64,000 nt of DNA from Rostratula benghalensis (lineage: Eukaryota > Chordata > Aves > Charadriiformes > Rostratulidae): positions 818,877 to 882,876 of the forward strand of contig VXAI01000246.1 of the NCBI GenBank assembly GCA_013399305.1. The letters run 5' to 3'. This document shows, piece after piece, positions 1 through 13,300 of this stretch; the stretch's first letter is position 1, and the number at the start of each line of letters is the position of its first letter. The position numbers and the translations under genes are program-made. The notes under the pieces were generated by a model. It did no database searches. It worked only from the letters and a program-made list of their open reading frames with translations, and was not told the origin of the DNA.

Positions 1-198
1 CACCAGTGACCCATCTCCCTGTCACGTCACAGGGGTGACACGGGCTCCTGCAGGGGGGTGCTGGGCCCACGGAGGCTTTGCTGGTTATGAAATGCATCAC
101 AGCTGCAGAGGCCATGACAGCACCCACTCTGGTGGGTGGGTTTTGGTACACAAATTGCAAAGCCCCTCCAAACAAAACAGTCATTTTGCTCGCCTTAC

Positions 199-3100
199 CA
201 AGAATATTCACATCCAAATGGTTTTTCCCTGAATTTTTCAGTAGTTCTCGTAGAAACGCCATTAGATATTGAAATACATTTTTATGACATCCTGGCAGGT
301 TAGAGATAATCTGAGGAAGGGAAAAAAAAAAAAAAAAACAACCCAACATTATGTTGAAGACGTTGAAATGGCTTCATAGCTTTCCCTACTACCACCATCA
401 CCCTGTCTGCAAACACCACCAGCTTTTTATAAGCAAGAAGCACCAGATCTAGATCCTTTCTATTATCAGATGATTACATTTCTGAGGGAAAAAAACTGCT
501 GCTGGTCTGGCATAAACCAGCTTCCCCACTCCCTCAGGAACTGGGCCCCCCTCTCATGGCTGGGGGTTACCTGCTGAGCAGCCAGGTAGTTGCCAGCACT
601 CTCCAAGCAGCTGCTGTAGAACCTGTGGCAGACAACAGGCTCTGGCAGGCTCTCCAGGAAGAGCAGCAGGGCTTCTGCTACCGAGTGGTTGCTGCCAACT
701 GACCCAAAGACAGTTAAGGAAAAGGCAAGCACAATGAGATCTGCTTCAGTCACGTTTCTGCTAGAACATGAATCTTTGCTTAGGTCTCCATGAGATCACA
801 GCTTTGAGTTGAACCACTTGGCTCCAAAGAGCAAGCTCCTTCCCACTGGCAGTCAGGCCCTTACATCTGATCCCCACTCATCAAGCAATCACCCCTCAGA
901 ACGCCAGGACTCAGCAGAGGCATTCGTGCTGATTACAAGCAGGAGCCAGGAAGGAGGAACTGCAGATCTCAATTACCACGAGATGAGAGACAGCAATTTA
1001 AAAACCTGTGGTGAAGCACAGAAGACTGAAAAAAGTCTTTTCCAGTTTAGATCTTTAAGGCCCTGTGAGCCTTACTGGAGAGCAATCTAAAAGGATACAG
1101 AGGGTATCGTGCATTCCTTTGTCCAAACAATCTCGGATTTGCTCAAATTCAGATCTGAGGCCTGGTTGCTGAAACAGGTCTTCCTGCAAAGCAGGGCATC
1201 CATCAGTCTCAAGAAAAATACAGTTATTTGGGTAAACAGAGCAACATCATTATAATCTGGCTGGAAAAATCTCTCCAAATTAGCAGTTACCGGCACAAAC
1301 CCCCCCAGGAGAGCAGCTCTTGTCGGGCTGTGGCGCTGCTGCAGAGAGCAGTAGCTGGTACACGCCACACACAGACAAGGCCACCATCACAAAAGAGGGC
1401 AACCCAAGGTGCCAGCACCACTTGTCACAGACATCCTTTACCTTTCTGCCATCAGCCAAACACCCACAGTTAGCAAGGACTGCCCTTACCCAGTATCTTC
1501 TTCAAAACTAAACCCAAGGCGAACAAATCACCCTGTTTCCAGCACAAACGCTGCCAACCTGCTGGGAAGCGTTGCGGTACAGGTGATCCACCATCATCCA
1601 CAGCTCTTTGGGGATGTCCATGGGCTTTTCACCTTGAACTCCACCATCACTCAGTTCTACTGGCATCAGGGTCTGAGAGAGGGAGGTGTTGAGGGGGTAG
1701 GAAATAAACAAGCAAACAAAATAATGTGGTTAGCCAAGCTCGAATTCAACTCTGCAAAGAGGCTTCAACGGAGCTTATACCTGAGAATTCAGGCTGGAGA
1801 ACCCACACAGCCTCACTTACCAGTCTCCACACAAGACTGGTCCCAACAGGCACATGTAATTTTATATCAGAAGTCAAGACAGAAGAAACAAGCTGCTCTC
1901 ATAAACGTGTTTCATGCACACTCAGCCTCACACACACGGCTGCAGGGAGAAGGTGCACCCCTTTTCTAAAGGTGTAGGGAGAGCAAAAGCACTTTCAGAG
2001 CTCTCTATGAAACGGGTTCATGCACGTGAAGAGCTCACTCAGGATGTGAGGATGGAGAACTGGAGAGCACAAGGGGTATCACCACCCTCAGACTACAGAC
2101 CAGGGGAGTAGAAAAAGGCTCTCTAGCAAAAAACAGAACTTAACATCTTAGTTTTAATGACTCTTAGGTGCTCTGAAGGGAATTTTTAACTCACAAGTTT
2201 CCGAATGGATTCTGCTGACATGTCCTGGATTGGTTCCCTCATGTAGCACAGTGTGTGAATGGGAGACCCAAAGCAACTTGGCAAGTAGTTGCCTGTTACA
2301 GATAGAAAATAATCCTTCCCCTTGTTAAGATGCAAGACCAAGATATCTTCAAGCTTTTCCTCTCCAGAGTTTAAGTGTGTAGCTGTTGACTTATTGACAA
2401 ACACCTCCAACTCAATTGTGATCTTAGCATCTGCCAAAAGATGAAAAAAAACTCAGTTTAAAAAAAAAAAAAAGGTATTATAAACCAGTGAGCCTGCAAA
2501 CAGGCACAGCACCCTCAAAATAGCAGAGAGAACTATGCCAGAAGGTGACAATTTAGGTCATTAACGTGAGAGGAACAATGAGGAGCTCACCTGACAGCAG
2601 AAAGCCCTTACAGGGATTAGCAATCAGCCACTCCTTGCAGTAGGTTTTCTCATCTGGTTTGCTGATAAATTCAAAATGGCAGGGCACTGGTCCGTTGTGG
2701 ATTGTGAACTTCTCCACCTGCAGCTGCATGTATTTAACATCCTCAAAATGGAACTAGAAACAAATGTCAGTCAACACCATCAGTTCCACCTCGCCAAGCA
2801 CCAGCAGCAATGCCTGCCCCGGGGTTTAATCATTAAACAGCACCATAACCTGATGCACGGATTAACCCTCTTGCTCCCACACCCCGTCTCTCCCAGGATT
2901 ACTCGGGATTACATTGGCTCACTCTGTACACCAAAGTCATCTGCAGCCCTTGAAAACAAATGCTCCCTTCAAATAACCTCAATGGAACTTGAGAGGAAGG
3001 CTGTAGCCTCAAATGTCTCATTTGCTTATCTTTCTCAGTCCCCAGCGGCACAAAGCAAATGCTGGTTTTGTGACCTTCTCCAAAGCCTTCAGATTTTACA

Positions 3101-6100
3101 TCTTATGTTTCAAACAAGTCAAAGCAAGGGCCACAAACTATCCTTTAGCTCTGTCTCTCCCCACCTCAGGGAGCAACACATCCTGCATTTCAGCCTGGTA
3201 CTGGATGAATTCCTGATGCAGGAATTCACCTGCATCTCAACAGAAACAACTATTTCTAGGGCTTGTAAGCAGAGAGCAGCTGGAAGTCAAAAATATTTTG
3301 ACTTCTCTGGAAGCAGACCTCAGGGTCTAGAAGCCATCCAATACATTTCTACCACTGGAACGGGCTCTGGGGCCCAGGGTGGCTCAGTGTCACCAGCGAG
3401 GCCCAGCCCAGGGACATACCCTACCTCTCTCTGGGAGAGTGTCACCGAGGGGATGTTGGCATTCTCCAGCTTATCCAGGGAGCGGACTATTTCCTCAAAG
3501 GCTTTTCGATAGAGGTCCTCATTCACCACCTTCACCTGAAAAGGACACACACTGCACCAACTGGCATTTACAGGGCAGGACAGCTGGAAACACATGAAGT
3601 GATTTGATTTCAGCAGCACCTTGGAGTGTACAGCACCTGTAATGAACAGGGCCACCTGAAGCACCATCCTGAGATCAAACAGTAAAGGACCTTCCCATCA
3701 CAGAATCACAGACTATCAGGGGTTGGAAGGGACCTTGAAAGCTCATCCAGTCCAATCCCCCTGCCAGAGCAGGAACACCCAGAGCAGGTCCCACAGGAAC
3801 GTGTCCGGGAGGGGTTTGAATGTCTCCAGAGAAGGAGACTCCACCACCTCTCTGGGCAGCCCCTTCCAGGGCTCCCTCACCCTCACCGTGAAGTTTTTCC
3901 TCATATTTCAGTGGAACCTCCTCTGTTCCAGCTTGTACCCATTGCCCCTTGTCCTGTCATTGCCTGTCCCTGAGAAGAGCCTGGCTCCATCCTCCTGACA
4001 CTCACCCTTTCCAGATTTATAAACATTCAGGAGGTCACCCCTCTGTCTCCTCTTCTCCAAGCTGAAGAGCCCCAGCTCCCTCATCCTTTCCTCCTCTGGG
4101 AGATGCTCCACTCCATCATCTTTGTAGCTCTGCCCTGGACTCTCTCCAGCAGTTCCCTGTCCTTCTGGAGCTGAGGGGCCCAGAACTGGACACACTATTC
4201 CAGATGGGGTCTCACCAGGGCAGAGTAGAGGGGGAGGAGAACCTCCCTGGACCCACTGACCATAACTAGCAAAAGTCACCCATCAGCTCTCAATCAGCTA
4301 TTTTTCTTAAGAAAGGTTTGACAACACACCACGACATGTGCATCCTGCACAGAAGCATCCCTGCACCAGAAGCTTCTGTGAAAATTATTAGGAAAGTAAA
4401 AAAAAAAAAAGACAAAAGAACATTTCTGAAAAAATACCTACAGATATTCATGCATGATTCTGTTTAACTGAAGTATCAGGTAACTCAACCCTGGCTCCCT
4501 ACAAACACCACTCCTATCTCAGCACCTTATCTAGCCCACCTTTTAAGCCATTGTTCTCCATGGATACCATAAAAGCTGGAGGAGAGGGAAATCAGCAGGA
4601 GAACCTCCCTCCCTCCCCACACACAGGACAAGGTCAGCAGAGTTATTTCCTGAGGCACTTACCCCAATATCAAACACAGAGCTGACTGGCTTATGATCAC
4701 TGATCTTCAGAGCCATGTGGCTGCGGTAGCTCAGCTGAACAACGTTCTGCCCTTTCCACAGGATCCGATCACACCACGCTGGAACACGACACTTCTCACT
4801 ACAACAGAGGAACAATGATGGTTGCCAGACCCAGTTTGGCAGAGTGACAACACCCAGCAGAATCCTGCTCTCCCAGAGACTCCTTTCCTGACATGGCCTG
4901 CACCTCGTTCTCTGTCAAAATTCTATTTTCCACAGTTTCTTGGAGTAGTTATAAAAAATTTTGGTTATCTACTATCAGACATCTCTGTCCCATGATTTAC
5001 TTTCTGCTTCCTCAAAGGTGCAATTGGTTGTTTTGTTGTTTTGATAAAATTAAGACACAAAGCAATACTCTGGGATACTTTTAAGAACCATGAAAAGGAA
5101 GAATTTGAGCTCTACTCAAGCTCTCTCAATATTATTTTTTCCCCACTGACTGCTGCATATGTCTGCACTTGAAGCCAGAGTTCCCAGCTCACTAAGAACA
5201 GCTCAGCCACTCTGTGTAGTGCATCACAGGAATGATGGTTCTCAGTCTTCTAGAGAACACACTCAGCTACAGACAGCACAAACACACCGTGTCCAACCCC
5301 AGCTGCTCTCACCTGAACAGATACAGCAGGTACCAGCAAATAAAAGATCCTGAAATTTTGCTTTGGGGGAAAAACAAACCAAACCAAACAAATACGACTA
5401 ACTGCAATAATCTCAGAATTGTTCCTATTCACAACCATCAGATCTGCAGTTCTTTTTAGCTTTGTTTTGACTTCCATCAGTGATAACCAGCGGTAGCACC
5501 ACCGTACCTCGTGTCCCAGTCATCACAGCCAGCATCGTATTTGTAAGTTGGCTGGAAAGAAATCTCTCCCTCTGTAAAGCCTTCAAAGGCTGCATTTGCC
5601 TTCATTTGCCTCTTCAGCTGTGAAAGAAAGACAGACAAATTTAATTTTACATAAGCTCAAGCACCACACCCGGGAGAGGTCGAAGGGTTGGGCACTGAGA
5701 AGGCTGCGGAGCGTGGTGGGGTTTGTAGGGAGCACCCTCAGCACCACCTGCAGGCAGGAGAGACACCGGTACCTGGTCATGCTGGCAAAGCTCCAGAAAC
5801 GCCCTCTCATCCACGAGCTGCTTCACTTTTGCCACGTCCAGTTCCTCCAGCCGATAGTTGAGGTCACCCAACCATAAGATGACACTGAAAGAGAAGGTAC
5901 ACCAGGATCCTGCTCAAGAGGCCAAAGGACATTTGGGGGGCACACCGGTGAGCTGGAGGCACAGCTCACAGCAGGGCCCCACACCACTGAGTGCCAGTGT
6001 GAGCTCCCCTAATCTCACCATCATCAGATGGATCTGTGTCTGCTTCTCCAGAGAGAGCAAGAAAGAGTGAAAGCTTGGAGAGAAGCTACATTTTCTACTT

Positions 6101-7321
6101 TTGCTGGGTTTAATTCCTGTTCTGCATGTTTGTCACCACCCCTTAAATAACTGGTGCTTTTAATATTCCACACAGACTAAACCCCAGAAGCCACTGGGGA
6201 AATCAATGCACGTTATTGCCCCGTTCCCACTTCACGCTTGGAAAAAAAAAAAAAAAAAAAAAAAATATAAGAAGGCCTGGAGGAGCACAAGGCAGCAGAG
6301 CGACTTCTCAGAGCCACGTGAGTGACCACTCTCAAAACCAGGGTGACAGTAAAGCACTTTTGGCCCTCCCAGGCTGAGGATTAGATCCCTGGGCACCCTC
6401 TTCTGAGAGAACTTCACACCCTAGATGTGCACAAAGCTCCTCCTCGCCCCACACAGCCGTTCCCAGATGGAAAGCATACTCGTGCTCGCTGATAGTGAGA
6501 GGGGGCAAATTTGGATCCGACTGGCAGAACTGCATCCGAGAGCAGATGTCTTTGAAGTCCTGGTTCCTCCGCTCATATTCCTCCGTGTGAGCTGCCAGGT
6601 GAGAATTCACAATGCACACGCTAGTGTTGTGGAATTTAAACCTTATGGCAACACCCCCTTTGTTTCCCTGAAAGATAAAGACAAAGACTTTGGTCAGAAG
6701 CTTCCACACAACAGGTGAATTCACAAACTAGTCAGTAGCAGTGGACAAGCCAGGAGGCACTGAGGCAGACCATTTAATCCCAGAAAAAGGCTGAAAACAC
6801 CAACTGGCAATAACTACATCATGAATTCAAGTCAGTCCTTCATACGAGGGTTGCACCCAGCAACAGAACACAGCAAGCAAGCACAGGGAGCTCGGCTTGT
6901 AATGGAGGAATTAGCTAGTACAAAGGGAAATTAAAATCAGCAAGAGAGCTGGTCAGTTACTTCAGCAAGTCCTGAAACCTGTTTAGCAACAAACTGGATC
7001 TTTCAACACAACTCATAAAAAAAAAAAAAAAAACCCTGTGAGTGGAGGAGGAAGCACATGGCTTAGCTGGTCAAAAACACTTTGGACAAGTTATAGCTGC
7101 AACGCTCACAGGAACTACATTCAAAGGGCACAGACCATTCCAATAGTGTGGAATGGCAGAGGGCCAGGAAAGGCTCCTCAGGAACACTGATCTGGATAGA
7201 CAACGTTTCTTCTCCTCGTGATTCCCTGTGTTATTTGCTTTGGGGGAAATCGTGGCTAGCACCAAAATGGCATGAAATCAAGGCCCCACGCAGCCCAGTA
7301 TGTGCAGACAGGGAAGAAAAA

Positions 7322-7353
<32 letters not shown>

Positions 7354-10300
7354 AAAGACTTCAGAGGAGAGAGACTTCAGAGGAGATTCCCCCTCATGGT
7401 CTTTGAGCCTTTGTGAGCACATGGCAAGGCCCTGGGCTGGCACAAGGACAGGACTATGTGCTTCTCCAAAGGCAGCTGCACCCCTTCACTGGAGGAATAA
7501 CCACCGCATCTAAGGAGAGGGGCTCTCCCATTCTCTTCTGAATCCCACCCCTTCTCATGCACGGCTGCCATTCTTACCATCCTCCCCATGATTCCAGTGC
7601 CCACAGTCTCAATTTCCACCTCAGAGATGTTCAAAGCAAGGTCTGCTCTCACGTACAACAGAAGCATGATTCCCACGAGCCGCACAAGTTTCACCTGAAA
7701 AACAGATCCCATTCCATTAAATACTAGAATGGGAGAGGTTTGCTGAGAGAGGGCACATCCCCCCCAAGGCCAGAACATGGGTCACAAAAACATCTATGAA
7801 GAAAGAGGGAGTTCCAGGCTCATCCAACAGACCAGCTGGGCTCACAGAGACTCCAGCAGCACAGCACAGGGGGAGCCAGGGACCAGCACCCCAGATAAAG
7901 CAGCTGAGGCCCAAAGCAAAACCTACAGCACCAGCAGAGCCCATGGAAGGAGCTTCCCTTCAATAGCAGGGACGAGAGACAAAGCAGACTAAGCAGCAGG
8001 AGCCAAAACACAGCAGTATTCCTACCAAGATACCTTCACAACTCGTTCTGCTCTGCATTGCCCAGATGGACACGGATGAAGCTAAGGTACTTGCTACTCT
8101 CCTCCCCCCCAAGAGCACAGGAGCATCCTTCACACATGGGATGCCTGGTCTCCTGCCCTGCCCCTGCCTCGGCGCCCTGCACAGCAGGGCCTCCTCCTTC
8201 ACCTCAGCCCTGCAGCTAACGAGCCTCTGGAAGACATGGCAATTGAGAAGAAGTAAAAGCAAAGGGAGGAGAGGCCCAAGTGGAAAATGATTCCACCCTC
8301 AAACCTCCCCAAAAGCCACATTTACCTTTGCATATTTGGCATCTGGGTGAAGGCTATCAGTTACAGCTTTAAACCACTCTTCTTCCTTCGGTGTGTCATT
8401 GAAAAAGAAGGCTTCTTTACTCAGATCAAGCTCCTGGAAACTGCGTTAGAGGAAGGAACCCGTGGATGCATGCACTTGTTTATAACTCCCCAGCCCTTTC
8501 CTCTGGGAGAAAGCTATGTCAATTTAGACTCCCTGAATTTGTAACTGAATACTCAAATTCAGTTATGCTGAGCTTAGAGGTTTGTTAAACGTAAAGCTGA
8601 ATTACTGCTGATGTGCAAGTGAACAGCATTAAGGATTTCAATAAGGCTGCAGTGCCAGAGAGCCCAAACACCATCAGCACCGCAGCCCTCCCAGGCCACC
8701 CAGGCGCGCTCTGGAGCTGTGCGATGGAGGACGAAGTGCTGCAGACAACCCCTCAGAGGGGCTGTCAAGCACCTCGTGCCACACCTGCACAACAAGCAAC
8801 TCGTGGTCCAGGCCAGGAAAATTGGCCAGGAAGAGACACTCACCCCACACAGTAAACATCTGGGGGCTCAGCATCACACCTCAGCCAGGGCTGGAGGCTC
8901 TCCCGGGGCGGCTGACCGTTCACGTTGTACGACCCTACAAAAAACCTGCAAAGAATACACACTAAATCCCAGAGCTGCAAATGGCAGAGCTGATGGGAAT
9001 TACCACTATTAATAACCCATGCACTTAATGCTACCTATAACTATTTAGGAGTAGCGTGTTTCCAGGGGGAAATTGGGAAGATAGGATTTAAATTGCATAA
9101 ATAGCATAAAATGAATTAATTACAGTAGCATCTTTACAGGCATGTTTTACAGAAAGACCCACATTTTTACACACAGTATTAAAAAAAAAAAGACTACCAG
9201 AGCTGCACAGTGGCAGTTTGAAATGATAAATTAATAGATTTACATGCACAAAAGGATTTCAACCACAGTAAATTTTGGTCCTAATGATGTATTTCACCCA
9301 AGCTCTTAGAAGCTTATTGAAACAACTACCGGGATGAGTAGTGAACAGCAGCAGTGAGAGAGAAGGCCAGAGCTGCACAAAATTGATGGATTTCTAGACA
9401 TAGTCTGAAATAAACACAGGAAAAACAACAATTTCAAAGCGGCTGTTTGCTCAACAAGAACCACGAGGAAAACCTCAACAGGAATGCAAATTAAATTCTC
9501 CTCTGCCAGTACCTAAACATGGAAAGCAAGCTATTCTGGAAAGGATGGATCACACTTTTCTACAAAAACTCCTCTTTGCAGGGATAGAAGATGAAATAAC
9601 AGAGGTGAGTTATTTTGACAGCTTATGCTAACTAACTTACTCCCCACAAAAATACCTTCTTTTCAGGGCCCATCAGTACCTGAAGCTCTGGATGTGTGTG
9701 TAGGAATCCTCCATTTGTACAAGCTGAGACTTAACAATAGTATCTCTTAGTCCAAACTCTGGTTCTGATAAGATTGAAGCCTTGTTTGAAGCCATCACGC
9801 TGGAGGACCGCACCATTTCAGTTGTCACTTCAGGTCTGAGTTTGTTTTGCCTGCAAATGAAAGCAAAACTGTGATGGAACCCAGATATACACACACCCCC
9901 AACAGCTTATTCCTGCCACTGAGGGCCTGATTCACATTTATTTGTTTGTTTCACTACAGACAGATAATCAAAGGTTGAGTTAAGCAAACACGACTGAAAT
10001 GGGCATTTCTTAGAACAGTTCAGATCTCTAGATAAAACCAGTTGAACTGTAAGAACAAATGGTTTTCACTAAGCCAGTGCAGGCTGTTCACTCAGAGCAC
10101 ACCCTACTCACACCTCGATGCTGGTACAGAACCCGTGCCCCTTTCCTGCTTACGCAAATCTCATCTCCCACTGCCTCTGCTCAGCCCTTCTGACCTCAGC
10201 AGAAGAATGAAAAACTCTGTTTGTTTTAAAAGCCTTCCCTCTGGTGGAAAACTCCCAGCTCTGCCTAGAGAGGAGGCAGAGCAGAATGGGTGGAGGTAGA

Positions 10301-13300
10301 GGTGGTTTTATTTATTATCTTGCGAGTCATTTTGCAACAGCACTAAGGCCACAGCTTGGGAGTTCCCACCAGCAAGTGGATGGTATAAATTTGAGGTCAA
10401 CAACCTGCACAGCAGTGCCAAGGACAGCAGAGACAGACTTCAGAGGGTCCACAAAGTCCTGGGAACTGGAGAACAAAACTGGAACATTTGAGGAGTGTAT
10501 CTATGAGACAGGGTGGCCCTAAGCCAAAGCCCTCTGAATTCAAAACAAACAACACTAGTGGGTCCTTTCCCACTCCATAGCAAAAATATGCCCAAATAGG
10601 GGACTAGAGGACTGCCTCCGAGAGACCATGCTGAAGTTTCCACTGAAGTTTCGACAGCATGCTCTTTTTTTTTTTTTCCCTCTCTCTCCTAACTAGAATT
10701 TACAGATTCTCTTCTCAAAAAGTTGACAACTTCTGCTCTCGACCCCACCACCTCCAAGGGCTGCGGCCGGCACGGTCGCCAGCAGATGGAAGCAGATAAG
10801 GCAGCCCCAGGATGGCTGGAGCACTGGTGAGTGCACAAACACACCAACTTCTCACTCGGTTTCCAGCTGAAAACCAGGAAGCCCAGGCAGAAAGCTCTCT
10901 CTCTACTTTATTTTACTTCCTCTAGACGCCAAAGCATCAACACTTTGCCCACTACTGCAGTTCCTTCCATCCATGCAGTCACCCAGGACTTTGGTGCTAT
11001 ATATTCACTGCCACTAGAGATCCTCTGTGAAGGGGAGGCACAGCTAAACCAGCAAACCCACACTCCTACCCCCCACTGCACCTTCCCCAAAGAGCTGTTG
11101 AGCACAACTCTCCCTTTGCCAAAGCCACACGAGAAGCGAGAGGGGCAGGGTACCTGGGAGCACTTTTATGGGTGCTGTCGTGGCTCCAGTTCTGGCTGAC
11201 TCCAAGCTTTTTTCCATTCTGTTTGATGCCATCAGAACCAACTGCTTCTGGAAAAAAAAAAAAAAAAAGAAAAAAAAAAGTTTCACATTACACATAAAAT
11301 ATTATTTAATTTAGCAATACACTTAATCAAACAGTGGCAAAAATCTGCGAGCAGAATACAATTTAGATTTTAGTGGAGAAACAAAGTGCCCCAAGAGCCT
11401 CTCTTCTCAGTGACCTGACAGATTTAGGTTATTTTGGCACAACCATTCTGTGATGCTGCTGTTTCCCCTCCAGAGGAAGGGCCGACAGGAGCTGCCATGA
11501 AGTGCAGAACTGCTGGGTGCTGCCCACGACGGGCACAGGTTGCTGCTGGCTCTCCCTTCCAGCTAAGCCAGGGGCTTAGCAGCACAAAATCCAGAGCTTT
11601 ATTGTAAGAATCCCAAAAATGTATGTTAACAACAGGGTTTGGGGTTTTTTTTTTTTCCCCTTTCTGAGACAAGACAGGAAGTACAAAGAAAGGAAGAAAA
11701 TAAGAGCCGGGTTGGGCAGGGGGGGAAACCACCACCACCACCACACACCTCTCCATGCTACCATTTAAAGTGTTTCTACCAATCTGCAAACAGAGACCAA
11801 AGTCTCCCTCCTCGGGGAGAGTCACTGCAGGAACCCACCCCAGCAGAAACAAGAGCCTCAACGCAAAACCCAGCGCTCCTGAAGAGGTAAGAAGGCAGCT
11901 ACCATGCAAATACAGGTGTGACACCGAGCACACCACGCCACACCAGCAAAATTTGGCCTCTCTTTTCAGCATTTTGTTTCAGTTACCACACTCTGCTCCT
12001 ACAAGTGGCAAAGTATCGGTTGAAAAGGAGGATTCTGCAAGGGTTTCTCTGTGTTTAAGGCACACAATCTCAAGATTGTGCCACTTAACACACGAATCTA
12101 ATGATGAGAGAGGGCTTGTTCTTAAGATTGTAAGGTTCTCATCATTTGGCTAGAGCTCCTCCTCCAGAATCCAGAAAAATTGAAGTCTTGTTGCTGCCAG
12201 AGAATCTTCTCCAGGACGAGAGCGCACAAACCAGAAAGAGAACTTGAAGTACTTTACCTAAGCACTCGGAATATAAACAAGCTGATAAGAAGTGGTCATA
12301 TTCTCAGCTTGGAAAGCCTCTTCTGCCTAAGAGCCCTCTGAGAGGAATGACTGTGGAAGAGGATTTTATCAGGGGCTGCTTGCAGGAGGGCACGTGACAC
12401 AAACCTCCCCGCAGACCACACAGACCACGTAGAAGCGAGCAGCAGCTCGGGGGGCAGCTGGAGGGGCAACCAGGGAGCGTGGGCTCGGGGTGAGGGTGGT
12501 GGTGGTGATGATGGGACAGAGCCATAACTTCCCTCCCTTTGCACCGAGGACTTTGTGCTGCTTGAGCCTCGAGTTCTCCCCGTAGAGACCACGCAACGAA
12601 TCCCGACGGCGACGAGAACCCAACGCTCGCTCCCACAGACGGCTCTTAACTGCTGTACCGGGAAGGAGCAGAAGCTCAGGCTGGATCTCTGCCTGGAATG
12701 GTGCCACTCACCAGCACCCAGCACCTCTCTGCCCCAACAGCACCCCTGTGCCTGCTGAGTGCTGCTGACAGAGCTGCTACGGGATCCAAAGATCACGGTC
12801 AGACACCGGTAACCCCAATAGCGGGAATCGGCCTTAGGTAGGATTCTCCTAGGAAAGAGATTAACCCTGGAAAAGGGCTGTTTCCTTGAGGTAAGTTTAT
12901 ACCTACCCAGAGGGATCTGTGTGTCAGTGATCTGCAGGATAATATTTTAGCAAGATAATGACCTTGGTCAATAATTGAACTGGGGAGCAAAATAAAGACC
13001 CACGTGCAGAGATTATAGTGGAAGATGCACGGCCTGAGTCAGAGGATTTGCATTTAAGCAGCAATAAAGACATTCTTGTTGAAACTGCAGTGGCATTACA
13101 GTGCTGCTCTACAGCAGGAACGTGCATCACATCTTCTGGATAAAGTAGGATCCAGGCTGCGTGCAAAAGGGAGAGTTCAATTAGCCTTCCCATTAATTAT
13201 ACGAGCCTTGGCCAGTCCCCTCTGTACTCACTGAGGGTGTAAGTAACAGCTCGTGGGGGACGGTGCTGCTCCAGGCCCGAGGGAAAAGAGATTGTTCTTT

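Noticed and set aside
1..198. Search for the last INPP5B exon
   Set aside because: No sequence resembling the expected SIFGSLLLRNP continuation occurs left of 199, so the terminal exon lies outside the window.
2676..3512. 278-codon plus-strand open frame
   Set aside because: It lies antisense across the INPP5B exons at 2753 and 3535 and their intron. The minus strand encodes the recognised protein with proper splice sites.
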